Source of the DNA: Terriglobus albidus
GTDB lineage: Bacteria; Acidobacteriota; Terriglobia; Terriglobales; Acidobacteriaceae
Assembly (NCBI RefSeq): GCF_025685425.1
Contig: NZ_JAGTAS010000057.1
Coordinates: forward strand, 496,001 to 560,000
DNA length: 64,000 bases
Reading direction: 5' to 3'
The translations under genes were made by a program, and so were the position numbers. The notes below the pieces were generated by a model. That model searched no databases. It was not told where the DNA came from and saw nothing but the letters and a program-made list of their open reading frames with translations. Below, piece by piece: positions 27,196 through 34,859 of this stretch. Position 1 is the first letter of the stretch. Each line of letters begins with the position of its first letter.

Positions 27196-28557
27196 TTATC
27201 CCTTCGTGTTATAGCCGGTCAGAGCCGAATAGATCTTGTTGATCTGATCCATCTGGGCTGGAATCGACTGCAGGATCTGGTTCGCTGCCGTCAACTGGCT
27301 CGTGAGCCTAGTTTTGAAATCGGCAATTCGGTCCTCTTCATTAGAGATACTGTCGTTAAGAGCCTTCTCTTTTGAAGTATTTTCCTGCTGGGCTAGATAG
27401 ACCACACCTTTCGTTGAGGTCGATCCTAGTCCGTCCACAACGGATTTGAAGTTTTGTCCAAAGCTATCAGAGTTCTGAAGGAATCCCACTACATCGTCGA
27501 AGTTACTGGTAAGAGTGGACTCCAGCGCCGTGGCATCAAAACTCAGAGTTCCATCCTTCGCAACAGTGATGCCGAGCTGATCGATACTCTTGACGGATCC
27601 AGTGTTTGTACCGCCAAACAAGGCACCCGATAGCGCCTGCTGCAACATCGAAAGCGTCGATGTTCCGGCCAACGGCGGCGCTGTACTGCCTGAAACTACT
27701 TTTGATTGCGCGGCAAGTTCCTTCGCTACGGTGTTATAGGCACTGACAAAGCTATTGAAGGCTGTCTCGATAGAGCTGTTGTCATTGGCGATTACTACCT
27801 GGACCGTCGATGACGGATCTGCCGAGACAAGCTGGAAGGAAACACCTGGAATGGCTCCAGAGACCGTATTGGAGCTACTGGTAACCGTGACACCGTCGAC
27901 GGTGAGCTGTGCATCGCTTCCCGTCTGTCCCTGATTCATGGTGAGCGCGCTTCCATTGTTGTCGCTCAGGTTACCCGTGATGGTCAGCTGTCCTGCAGCG
28001 CCGCTCGTCTGACTGACAAACGAAAGTCGCGACCCGCTTGAGTCTGTAATTACGGAAGCACGTACACCGATGCCGGCGAGATTGATCGCCTTGGCATAAT
28101 CGGCAAGCGATGAGCCGGAAGCAACATTGACCGTCTGTGCCGTTCCACTTCCCACCTGAAAGGTGAGGGAGCCGCTGATCGATGTCGCGGAGCTGGAAAG
28201 CTGGCTGGTGTACATGGAAGACGTCTTAGCCAGCGATGACACCACAACGCTGTGGCTGCCGGCAGTAGCCGTGCTGGAGGCTGAAGACAAAGAAAGGATG
28301 TTGTTATCGGAACTGGAGCCCTGCTTCTGGGCCATCACGCCGGCAAAGTCAGTCAGGCTGGTCAGGGCGCTATACATCGTCGACAGATCGGTGCCGATCT
28401 GCGACAGCACGGTGTCCTGACTCTGCAGCGAGGTGAGCTGATCCTTCCATGCCGTCTCGACGCCCTGACGGATGGAGACGATCGACGAGACTGTTGTAGC
28501 GACATCGAAGCCCTGGCCGCTGGTGGCTGAACCGAATGCTAAGCCGACTGTACCCAT
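27196..28557 (-). CDS. fliD: Flagellar hook-associated protein 2 (filament cap) FliD
   Basis: The 453-residue secreted cap protein guides flagellin polymerisation. N-terminal FliD domain: FDVATTVSSIVSIRQGVETAWK. A Ser/Thr-rich central region follows. The C-terminal FliD domain has DQLGITVAKDGTLSFDATALES and a terminal coiled coil (RIADFKTRLTSQLTAANQIL). Ribosome site AAGGGCAG. It sits between flagellin and fliS on one strand, the usual hag-fliD-fliS order, but a terminator-like hairpin separates it from flagellin. Confidence 0.95.
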   Translation of the reverse strand: MGTVGLAFGSATSGQGFDVATTVSSIVSIRQGVETAWKDQLTSLQSQDTVLSQIGTDLSTMYSALTSLTDFAGVMAQKQGSSSDNNILSLSSASSTATAGSHSVVVSSLAKTSSMYTSQLSSSATSISGSLTFQVGSGTAQTVNVASGSSLADYAKAINLAGIGVRASVITDSSGSRLSFVSQTSGAAGQLTITGNLSDNNGSALTMNQGQTGSDAQLTVDGVTVTSSSNTVSGAIPGVSFQLVSADPSSTVQVVIANDNSSIETAFNSFVSAYNTVAKELAAQSKVVSGSTAPPLAGTSTLSMLQQALSGALFGGTNTGSVKSIDQLGITVAKDGTLSFDATALESTLTSNFDDVVGFLQNSDSFGQNFKSVVDGLGSTSTKGVVYLAQQENTSKEKALNDSISNEEDRIADFKTRLTSQLTAANQILQSIPAQMDQINKIYSALTGYNTKG

Positions 28558-28626
28558 ATGTGTGTTCTGCCCTTGGTAATGGCACGTCAGTGACCAAACC
28601 TAACCTGAGGCGAATTAAGTTCCTGC

Positions 28627-28665
28627 AAGAAAATCGGCGGACGAGTCGTAGAGACCCGCCCGCCG
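28627..28665 (-). terminator. Partial terminator between flagellin and fliD
   Basis: On the minus strand a 13-nt arm (28653-28665) pairs with another at 28635-28647 (11 of 13 positions), with a 5-nt loop and then ATTTTCTT (28627-28634). It lies 16 nt after the flagellin stop. Partial termination would give more flagellin than fliD/fliS mRNA. Confidence 0.7.
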
Positions 28666-28680
28666 TGCTGAGGAAGTTGA

Positions 28681-29535
28681 TTATTGCAGGAGCTTCAGAA
28701 CCTGCTGCTGCGTCTGGTTGGCCTGGGCCAGGGCGCTGATACCGGTCTGGCTCAGCACCTGGAACTTGGCCAGGTCGCTGGTTGCGGTGGCGTAGTCCGT
28801 GGAGCGGACGCTGGACTCGGCCGCGGTCAGGTTTTCGGACTGCGAAGTCGCAACCGATGAAGCGGAGTTGAGCTGGTTGATGTTGGCGCCGATCTGGCCG
28901 CGCTGATAAGCAACGCCCGCGATCGCGGAGGTCAGGCTGGTAAGAACGGTCTGGGCAGTGGAAGCCGTCAGAGTGGCAACAGCGGTGGCGGTGAAATCCA
29001 CGCTGGAGCCGGCGGCATTGATGCCGACATGGGCCGTGCTGAGGGCTCCGGTCGTGTCGCTGAACACCGTCGCACCCGAGCTGGTGCCGTCAGAAACGAA
29101 GATCGTGGTCGCGGTGCTGGAGAATACGGCGTTGCCGTTGAAGTTCGTCGCGGAACCGATATTGCCGATTTCCGACAGAATGTTCTGATACTCCTGGTTT
29201 GCAGCGCTAACCTGCGAGTTGTTCAGGGTGCCGTTGGCAGCCTGGGTCGCCAGGGTCACAGCGCGGTTCAGAAGGTTGGTGACCTGCGAGAGGGCGCCGT
29301 CAGCGGTCTGCAACAGACCGATACCGTCGCTGGCGTTACGAGCCGACTGGTTCAGAGCGGCAACGTTGGCGTGCAGGCCATCAGCCAGGGCCAGACCGGC
29401 GGCGTCATCGGCGCCGGAGTTGATGCGCGAACCGGAAGAGAGCTGCGTCAGGGTGTTCTGCAGGTTCTTCTGGGTCGACGCGAGGTTGTTCTGTGCGTAG
29501 AGAGCAGAGATGTTGTTAAGGACACTCAGGGACAT
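28681..29535 (-). CDS. fliC: Flagellin
   Basis: The 284-residue flagellin has the conserved N-terminal coiled coil (ALYAQNNLASTQKNLQNTLTQLSSG, RINSGADDAAGLALADGL). A short variable centre (about residues 145-200) follows, then the conserved C-terminal helix (YQRGQIGANINQLNSA, ending QTQQQVLKLLQ). The centre is small, so the filament surface domain D3 is probably absent. AAAGGAG precedes the ATG. A sigma-28 promoter lies about 100 nt upstream. Confidence 0.97.
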   Translation of the reverse strand: MSLSVLNNISALYAQNNLASTQKNLQNTLTQLSSGSRINSGADDAAGLALADGLHANVAALNQSARNASDGIGLLQTADGALSQVTNLLNRAVTLATQAANGTLNNSQVSAANQEYQNILSEIGNIGSATNFNGNAVFSSTATTIFVSDGTSSGATVFSDTTGALSTAHVGINAAGSSVDFTATAVATLTASTAQTVLTSLTSAIAGVAYQRGQIGANINQLNSASSVATSQSENLTAAESSVRSTDYATATSDLAKFQVLSQTGISALAQANQTQQQVLKLLQ

Positions 29536-29611
29536 TGGTATTCACTCCTTTAATACGTCAAGAAAGAATTGCGCTTTGCCTGCCTGGTGTCCTCTCTTGC
29601 GATTGGCACCT

Positions 29612-29627
29612 CGCGGAAGGCTCCGCG
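29612..29627 (-). other. Hairpin in the flagellin 5' leader
   Basis: CGCGGA-AGGC-TCCGCG is a perfect 6-bp stem. It falls just inside the start of the predicted flagellin transcript and would cap its 5' leader. A stabilising role is only inferred. Confidence 0.4.
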
Positions 29628-29637
29628 TTCACCTACC

Positions 29638-29664
29638 TCATCGGTCTGTCCCGAAAGAACATTA
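29638..29664 (-). promoter_or_regulatory. Sigma-28 (FliA) promoter for flagellin
   Basis: On the minus strand TAAT (29664-29661), a 15-nt spacer and ACCGATGA (29645-29638) match the sigma-28 consensus TAAA-N15-GCCGATAA at 3 of 4 and 6 of 8 positions. The predicted start near 29631 gives a leader of roughly 95 nt. Confidence 0.75.
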
Positions 29665-29690
29665 GCCAGAAATGTAAAAGTACACAAAAG

Positions 29691-29717
29691 TAATGTGTTG
29701 CCCCCAATGGCCGATAA
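29691..29717 (+). promoter_or_regulatory. Sigma-28 (FliA) promoter for flbD-motA-motB
   Basis: TAAT (29691-29694), a 15-nt spacer and a perfect GCCGATAA (29710-29717) form a near-consensus sigma-28 promoter about 30 nt before the flbD start. It is divergent from the flagellin promoter. Confidence 0.88.
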
Positions 29718-29746
29718 CAAACAGGAATAACGGAGTTAGATCCCCA

Positions 29747-29998
29747 ATGATTGAGCTCACACGCCTGAACGGTCACGCTCTCTACGTAAATGCGGACCTT
29801 ATTAAGTACATTGAAGCGGCCCCGGATACGATGATCACCCTGGTGACCAATGAGAAGACCGTCGTCCGCGAAAGCTGCCAGCAGGTCATTGAGCTGGCCC
29901 ATCAATATAAGGCCAACCTGCTTCGTTCCACCTGGCCGACAGCGGCGGACGCGCTGACGGCCAAGTTCGCCCACAACATCGAAGAGACCTCTCGGTAA
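29747..29998 (+). CDS. flbD: FlbD/SwrD family flagellar protein
   Basis: The 83-residue protein begins MIELTRLNGHALYVNADLIK and has EAAPDTMITLVTNEKTVVRES, the conserved core of the FlbD/SwrD family. In B. subtilis SwrD raises flagellar motor power. Here the gene is directly in front of motA (12 nt gap), which fits a stator-related role. Start ATG 29747 with CGGAG upstream. It is the first gene after a sigma-28 promoter. Confidence 0.9.
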   Translation: MIELTRLNGHALYVNADLIKYIEAAPDTMITLVTNEKTVVRESCQQVIELAHQYKANLLRSTWPTAADALTAKFAHNIEETSR

Positions 29999-30010
29999 AA
30001 GGACTAGACC

Positions 30011-30778
30011 ATGGATATCGCAAGCATCGCCGGTATTGTCATTGCGCTCCTCGGCATTCTGGGGGGCATGATGATCGAAGGCGGCCAACTCGCCCAGATC
30101 ACGCAGCCGACCGCGGCGATGATCGTCGTCGGCGGCACCGCCGGCGCCGTTATGCTGCAATTTCCCCTCAGCATCTTCCTCGGAGCACTTAAAAAGGTCG
30201 CCTCGGTCTTTCTGCATAAAGGCGCCGACAGCCAAGCCTTGGTGAAGCAGCTCGTGGATTTTGCCAACAAGGCCCGTAAAGAAGGCATTGTCTCCCTGGA
30301 CACGGAACTGGCCAAGGTCACCGATCCCTTCCTGAAGCAGGCGATGATGCTTGCCGTCGACGGCACCGAGCCGACCGAGCTCCGGAAGATCATGCAGCTC
30401 GAGCTCGACAACAAGAGCGAGATCGAGGAAAAGATCCCCCAGGTCTTCGAGTCCGCTGGGGGGTTCGCACCGACTGTAGGCATCATTGGCGCCGTACTCG
30501 GCCTGATCCAGGTCATGCAGCACCTCGACAACATTGACGAGGTGGGCCGAGGTATCGCCGTCGCCTTTGTGGCAACCATTTACGGTGTGGGACTGGCGAA
30601 CCTTATCTGTCTCCCTGCTGCAGGCAAACTGAAGATCCGCCACCGCGAGGAGACCATGATCAAGGAGATGATGCTCGAAGGCGTCGTCAGCATTCTTGAG
30701 GGGATGAACCCCCGCATGATGGAAACCAAGCTTCGCACCTTCCTGATGGAAGCCGGTCACGCAGAGCAAAAGGCATAG
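30011..30778 (+). CDS. motA: Flagellar motor stator protein MotA
   Basis: The 255-residue inner-membrane protein has four TM segments: IAGIVIALLGILGGMMIEGG, an AMIVVGGTAGAVML segment, and a late pair with FAPTVGIIGAVLGLIQVM and VAFVATIYGVGLANLI. A large cytoplasmic loop contains charged residues that face FliG. With MotB it forms the proton-driven stator. Ribosome site AAAGGA. It is followed by motB after 4 nt. Confidence 0.97.
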   Translation: MDIASIAGIVIALLGILGGMMIEGGQLAQITQPTAAMIVVGGTAGAVMLQFPLSIFLGALKKVASVFLHKGADSQALVKQLVDFANKARKEGIVSLDTELAKVTDPFLKQAMMLAVDGTEPTELRKIMQLELDNKSEIEEKIPQVFESAGGFAPTVGIIGAVLGLIQVMQHLDNIDEVGRGIAVAFVATIYGVGLANLICLPAAGKLKIRHREETMIKEMMLEGVVSILEGMNPRMMETKLRTFLMEAGHAEQKA

Positions 30779-30782
30779 CGCC

Positions 30783-31661
30783 ATGGGTAAAAAGAAACAC
30801 GCCGAACACGTCAACCACGAACGCTGGCTCGTCTCTTACGCAGACTTTATCACCCTGCTGTTCGCCTTCTTCGTCGTGCTCTTCGCCTCATCGCAGAGCG
30901 ACAAGAAGAAGGAGAAGCAGATGGCTGCGGCGATTAAGGCAGCCTTCTCCGATACACGTATCTTCGATATGCACTCGGCGACGCCTGCCCTGACCGATGG
31001 CGGCGCCAGTGTGGATACCAAGCCGATTGAGATGCCGCTTCCCACGGCTCCTGAGTTCGGAAGTGGTAACGGCAATGGAAACGGTGACGGACAGGACGTG
31101 GCAGCGCAGATACGGAAGGCGATCGAACGAGCCGCTGCCAAGCAGATTTCGGCGGGCGCCATCTCGATTCACCAGGCGGCTGACGGTTTGACCATCTCGC
31201 TGCAGGAGGGTGGCTTCTTCCCTTCTGGCTCGGCCGAGCTTCGGATGGACTCACAGGGGATGCTGGATCACATTATCGCAGCCCTTCCTACCAACATGAA
31301 GATCCGCGTGGAAGGACACAGCGACAATCGCCCCATCCATACGGCGCAGTTTGCCTCTAACTGGGAGCTCTCCTCGGCACGCGCTTCCGCGATTGCCCGT
31401 GAGATGCTGACCCGCGCCAGGTTCGATCCAGCAATGGTTTCAGCCGCAGGATATGCGGAATACCACCCTGTAGCCTCCAATGAGACCGAAGCCGGCCGCG
31501 CACAGAACCGCCGCGTCGACATTGTGGTACTGCAGCTTACCTCTGCTCCGCCTCCACCTCCGATGGCCCCTGCTCCTCGTCGGGTACACAATGAAGCGTC
31601 GACAGCATCGACCAGCGAACCCGGCATCGTAAAAGATGCATTGCCACATTCCACACCCTGA
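30783..31661 (+). CDS. motB: Flagellar motor stator protein MotB
   Basis: The 292-residue protein has an N-terminal plug/TM region, RWLVSYADFITLLFAFFVVLF, in which the Asp of SYADF is the proton-binding residue. A linker with a GNGNGNGDG run follows. The OmpA-like peptidoglycan-binding domain has IRVEGHSDNRPIHTAQFASN, WELSSARASAI and NRRVDIVV. The C-terminal tail is Pro/Ala-rich. It anchors the stator to the cell wall. It is the last gene of the flbD-motA-motB operon. Confidence 0.97.
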   Translation: MGKKKHAEHVNHERWLVSYADFITLLFAFFVVLFASSQSDKKKEKQMAAAIKAAFSDTRIFDMHSATPALTDGGASVDTKPIEMPLPTAPEFGSGNGNGNGDGQDVAAQIRKAIERAAAKQISAGAISIHQAADGLTISLQEGGFFPSGSAELRMDSQGMLDHIIAALPTNMKIRVEGHSDNRPIHTAQFASNWELSSARASAIAREMLTRARFDPAMVSAAGYAEYHPVASNETEAGRAQNRRVDIVVLQLTSAPPPPPMAPAPRRVHNEASTASTSEPGIVKDALPHSTP

Positions 31662-31674
31662 CCCTACCCTCTCG

Positions 31675-31840
31675 TTCCAGGGCGTATCGAGGGGGTGCCC
31701 AGCCAGTTCTGCTGGCTGGGGTGAAGCGCAGCGGAGAAATCTGCTTCTCTACCGATGTCCTTCTGAGCTGATGAAAAAGATGGGCGCGCATAGCGCGATA
31801 CCCCACGCTACACCCCAGCGAACAAGTTCGCTGGCCTGGC
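31675..31840 (-). repeat. Family B intergenic repeat, copy 2
   Basis: The inverted orientation of family B: CCCAGCCAGTTCTGCTGGCTGGG palindrome, then AGCGGAGAAATCTGCTTCTC. A related palindrome, CCCAGCGAACAAGTTCGCTGG, follows near 31813. It lies directly downstream of motB. Confidence 0.65.
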
Positions 31841-32068
31841 CGACTATTCGTACGATGCTTTCTGCGCCATCGGCCGCCATTTCGTCTGCTGTAAACGCAT
31901 CGGCAATCCCGATATCCAGCAGCTCAGCAGGCTTATGGGGAACATTCGATCGTGGACGCGCGGATACCAAGCCCCCTTACAGAGCGATTATTACTCCGGG
32001 GACCGCATCCATTCGCTGCAGCGACGTGCGGCTTCGCTTAATATCAACCGGGAGCTGTCCCACGCTGA
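31841..32068 (-). pseudogene. Possible gene remnant on the minus strand
   Basis: Between motB and rdgB the minus strand reads a protein-like frame starting VGQLPVDIKRSRTSLQRMDA. It runs through one in-frame stop (near 31982) into SARPRSNVPHKPAELLDIGI and TADEMAADGAESIVRIVG. It then enters the family B repeat. Residue composition looks coding, but no family is recognised and no ribosome site was found. It may be a decayed small gene or chance. Confidence 0.3.
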
Positions 32069-32076
32069 AAGAACGC

Positions 32077-32712
32077 ATGACCATCTATCTCGCAACCACC
32101 AATGCCGGCAAGCTGCGCGACTTCGCCGCAATTGCGCGTCAGCACGACGTGACCGTTGACACCTTGCCGGGGCTGGTCTCCATCCCCGAGGCGCCGGAGG
32201 ATGAGCCCACCTTCGAAGGCAATGCTATCTCCAAGGCGCTTTACTACTCGAAACGTGCTCCAGGGATGCTGGTGCTTGCCGATGATTCCGGATTAGAGGT
32301 CAAGTGTCTGGAGGGTGCTCCCGGGGTTCGCTCTGCACGTTATGCCGACGACCAGCACTTCCCCCAAACGCCCGGGGCCACCAAAGATGAACGCAACAAC
32401 GCCGCTCTACTGCACGCGCTGGACGGCATTCCGGAGAACTGCCGGCAGGGGAGTTACCGCTGCGTTCTTGCCCTGGCGCGCGATGGAGAACTGTTACTGA
32501 CGGCTGAGGGCTCCGTCGATGGCCTGATCCTTCAGTCGCCGCGTGGCGAGAACGGTTTCGGCTATGATCCACTCTTCTTTCTGCCGGAGCTGGACCAGAC
32601 GATGGCAGAGGTCTCCACTGAGCAAAAACAAAGGCTCAGCCATCGCGGCCGAGCCTTTGAGTCGCTGCTGCGGCAACTCGATACTAAAGGCGCCTCTATT
32701 CCGCCAGCTTGA
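32077..32712 (+). CDS. rdgB: XTP/dITP pyrophosphatase (RdgB/HAM1)
   Basis: The 211-residue cytosolic house-cleaning enzyme hydrolyses dITP/XTP to the monophosphate. Family motifs are ATTNAGKLRDFAAI at the N-terminus, EGNAISKAL, LADDSGLEV, GVRSARYA, GENGFGYDPLFFLPE and SHRGRAFESLL. ATG 32077 was chosen because the family always starts at this point; the long in-frame extension upstream is non-coding. The 3' end overlaps the convergent PHP-type gene by 17 nt. Confidence 0.95.
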   Translation: MTIYLATTNAGKLRDFAAIARQHDVTVDTLPGLVSIPEAPEDEPTFEGNAISKALYYSKRAPGMLVLADDSGLEVKCLEGAPGVRSARYADDQHFPQTPGATKDERNNAALLHALDGIPENCRQGSYRCVLALARDGELLLTAEGSVDGLILQSPRGENGFGYDPLFFLPELDQTMAEVSTEQKQRLSHRGRAFESLLRQLDTKGASIPPA

Positions 32713-33841
32713 ACTCCGGTTCCGCTTCGCTCCAGGCCATGCGCAGACCGTGCCAGAAGGGCGCTGACCCCATCATGCGCACCGCTGTGAGGCTGGCGCC
32801 GATGTACCAGGGAGCCCGTCCCTTCTGCCACATCGCCGAGATCGGCTGCATCACGCCGTCCGCATCGGGGTGAAAGACCCGCTCATCCCATTTGCGAGAA
32901 CCTTCAGGGAACTCCGGATAGTTACGGATGGCGGCAAGCGTCGACTCCAGCACACGGTGCTTCCAGGGCTCGGCGTACTGGGGCATGAAGTGGACGTGGC
33001 TCACGCGCTCCACCCGAACCTCGTGAACGAACTCCGCAAAGCTGGTCGCGCGCGTCAGGTTGACGTTCGCATTCGGCTCCGTACCATGACGATCTCCACC
33101 GCTGATGAGAAGCATGCCCCAGCGCTCCGCCAGAGCGATCACATCCCGGTTCTCGTGCCAGTTACGCAGACCATTCAGCTCCAGGGCGTGGACAAAACCG
33201 CCGCAATCACGGAGGAAGCGTTCAACCTCGATAATGTGGCGCTCAGGTCCGATGTCATACAGGTCCCACAGGGGATGATTGAAGACGATGAGCACCTGCT
33301 TGATCTCGTGCAACTCGGCCAGGATCGAGCGCAGCTCCTGCTCGTTCGGCGTAGCGGTCAACACCTCCATGCGGGCCACCCACTGCTGGCAGGTCTCCGC
33401 CGGCAGATTATGGATCCCAAGGTGGAAGGTCGTGGCTCCAAATGGCGCACTCCACTCCGTGCTGATCGGCAGATCTTCGGCGGCATTGGTGGCGCGCAGC
33501 AGCAGCGGAGCGTTGATGTCGTCGTGATCGCTGATGGAGACCATGCCCGACAATTGCAGCCCATTTTCGATCTGTCCCCGCTCCAGATCCAGCGCCTGCA
33601 TCGGCGTCAGCGGGGGGGTCCAATAGGCGCGATCGAAGTCCAGTTTCAGACCATATCGGCCGGCGCATTTTTCTTCCCGCGACCGGACAAACCGTTCCAG
33701 CCATGGAATCTTGTTGCCCATCGCGGCGATAAAGTTCAGCGTCTCCTTGGACTGGTTCGTATGGCTGTGCAACGAGACACCGCTCCGGAATACCCGGGTA
33801 TTCACACGTTCTTTCCAGCTACAGGTAATGACGCTTGACAT
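32696..33841 (-). CDS. PHP-superfamily metal-dependent hydrolase-like protein
   Basis: The 381-residue protein has the four motifs of the PHP phosphoesterase fold: HSHTNQSKETL, SISDHDDINAP, VFNHPLWDLYDIG and LISGGDRHGTEPN. A C-terminal part with AMWQKGRAPWYIGASLTAVRM is not recognised. Metal-dependent phosphoester hydrolysis is likely; substrate unknown. ATG 33841 has a GGAGGG ribosome site. Its 3' end overlaps rdgB. Confidence 0.72.
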   Translation of the reverse strand: MSSVITCSWKERVNTRVFRSGVSLHSHTNQSKETLNFIAAMGNKIPWLERFVRSREEKCAGRYGLKLDFDRAYWTPPLTPMQALDLERGQIENGLQLSGMVSISDHDDINAPLLLRATNAAEDLPISTEWSAPFGATTFHLGIHNLPAETCQQWVARMEVLTATPNEQELRSILAELHEIKQVLIVFNHPLWDLYDIGPERHIIEVERFLRDCGGFVHALELNGLRNWHENRDVIALAERWGMLLISGGDRHGTEPNANVNLTRATSFAEFVHEVRVERVSHVHFMPQYAEPWKHRVLESTLAAIRNYPEFPEGSRKWDERVFHPDADGVMQPISAMWQKGRAPWYIGASLTAVRMMGSAPFWHGLRMAWSEAEPEFKLAE

Positions 33842-34072
33842 CGATCAGGCCCTCCGTCCCTAAGGTCGCTCGGAATACGTCAACAGGCGTTCAGCGGCAA
33901 AAGAACAGTCGATGAAAAATGCACCAAAAATGGTACAGCGCAAAATCGCACATTTTTCCGATAATCGCACGCGGAAGCCGGCTTTTCCTTGACCCCGGTT
34001 TTCCGGGGGCGGAATAATACGTTTGCCGCAGCTTCAGGCTGACATTCGTACTTAGAGGAGCGACCTCTCATC
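33842..34072. other. Promoter region between PHP gene and sdhC
   Basis: The 231-nt divergent gap is A/T-rich in its first half (poly-A stretch near 33900-33960). It must contain the sdhCAB promoter. TAATAC (34015-34020) is a possible -10. No specific operator was identified. Confidence 0.35.
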
Positions 34073-34834
34073 ATGGCGATCACCGCCCCAGCACCGCCTG
34101 CTACCCCGCCTCTGAAGGGCGTTCAGCCGCTCCGCGCCGAAGGTAACTCCTTTCTCTGGCGCCGTCTGCACTCGCTGACCGGCATTGTCCCGATCGGCGC
34201 CTTCCTCATCGAACATATCGTTTCGAACTTCGAGGTCGTCAATGGACCGCTGGCTTACGCCCAGCAGGTCAAGTTCCTGAATGGTCTGCCCCTGGTCCGG
34301 GTGCTGGAGTGGGGCCTGATTTTCATTCCCCTGCTCTACCACGCGCTCTACGGCGTCTTTATTGCCGTCCGCGGACGCAGCAATGTGAACGTCTATCCGT
34401 GGGCCGGGAATTGGATGTACCTCTCTCAGCGCGTGACCGGCCTGATCGCGTTCGCCTATATTCTCTATCACGTCCTGACCCAGCGCTTTATGGGCGTAAG
34501 CCTGCCGGAGCATCCTGGCCTGGCATATGCCAAAGTACAGTTCGAGCTGTTGTCGCATTGGTATGCAATTCCGGTCTACGTCATTGCGATGATCGCCACC
34601 TGCTGGCACTTCGCTTACGGTATCTGGCTCTTTGCGGCCAAGTGGGGCATCACACCGGGCAACGTCGCCCGCAGGCGCTTCGGCTGGGTCTGCACCATCG
34701 GCGGCGCCGCACTCTGCATCATGGGCCTGGTCAGCATCTTTGCTGTGGCCTACAGCCGCCCATATTCGCCTGATGATGTAATGCCGGCACAGTACAACAA
34801 CGTCGTCGCACCGACGGTTCCACCGCAGCAGTAA
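34073..34834 (+). CDS. sdhC: Succinate dehydrogenase cytochrome b subunit
   Basis: The 253-residue inner-membrane protein has five TM segments and several histidines in membrane positions (RRLHSLTG, LIEHIVSNF, LYHALYGVF, YHVLTQRF, CWHFAYGIW). This matches the single-subunit di-heme cytochrome b558 type of B. subtilis and Wolinella. It anchors SdhAB and passes electrons to the quinone. No separate SdhD exists, as expected for this type. AGAGGAGCG precedes the ATG. First gene of sdhCAB. Confidence 0.93.
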   Translation: MAITAPAPPATPPLKGVQPLRAEGNSFLWRRLHSLTGIVPIGAFLIEHIVSNFEVVNGPLAYAQQVKFLNGLPLVRVLEWGLIFIPLLYHALYGVFIAVRGRSNVNVYPWAGNWMYLSQRVTGLIAFAYILYHVLTQRFMGVSLPEHPGLAYAKVQFELLSHWYAIPVYVIAMIATCWHFAYGIWLFAAKWGITPGNVARRRFGWVCTIGGAALCIMGLVSIFAVAYSRPYSPDDVMPAQYNNVVAPTVPPQQ

Positions 34835-34859
34835 CTCGAAGAAGGACATACACAAGACT

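Noticed and set aside
29605-29625. TGGCAC-like sigma-54 promoter near flagellin (TTGGCACCTCGCGGAAGG)
   Set aside because: The -12 element lacks the required GC doublet and spacing; the sigma-28 match is better.
31636-32076. N-terminal extension of rdgB by 147 codons
   Set aside because: It runs back into motB and the family B repeat, and the HAM1 family begins at the ATG at 32077.
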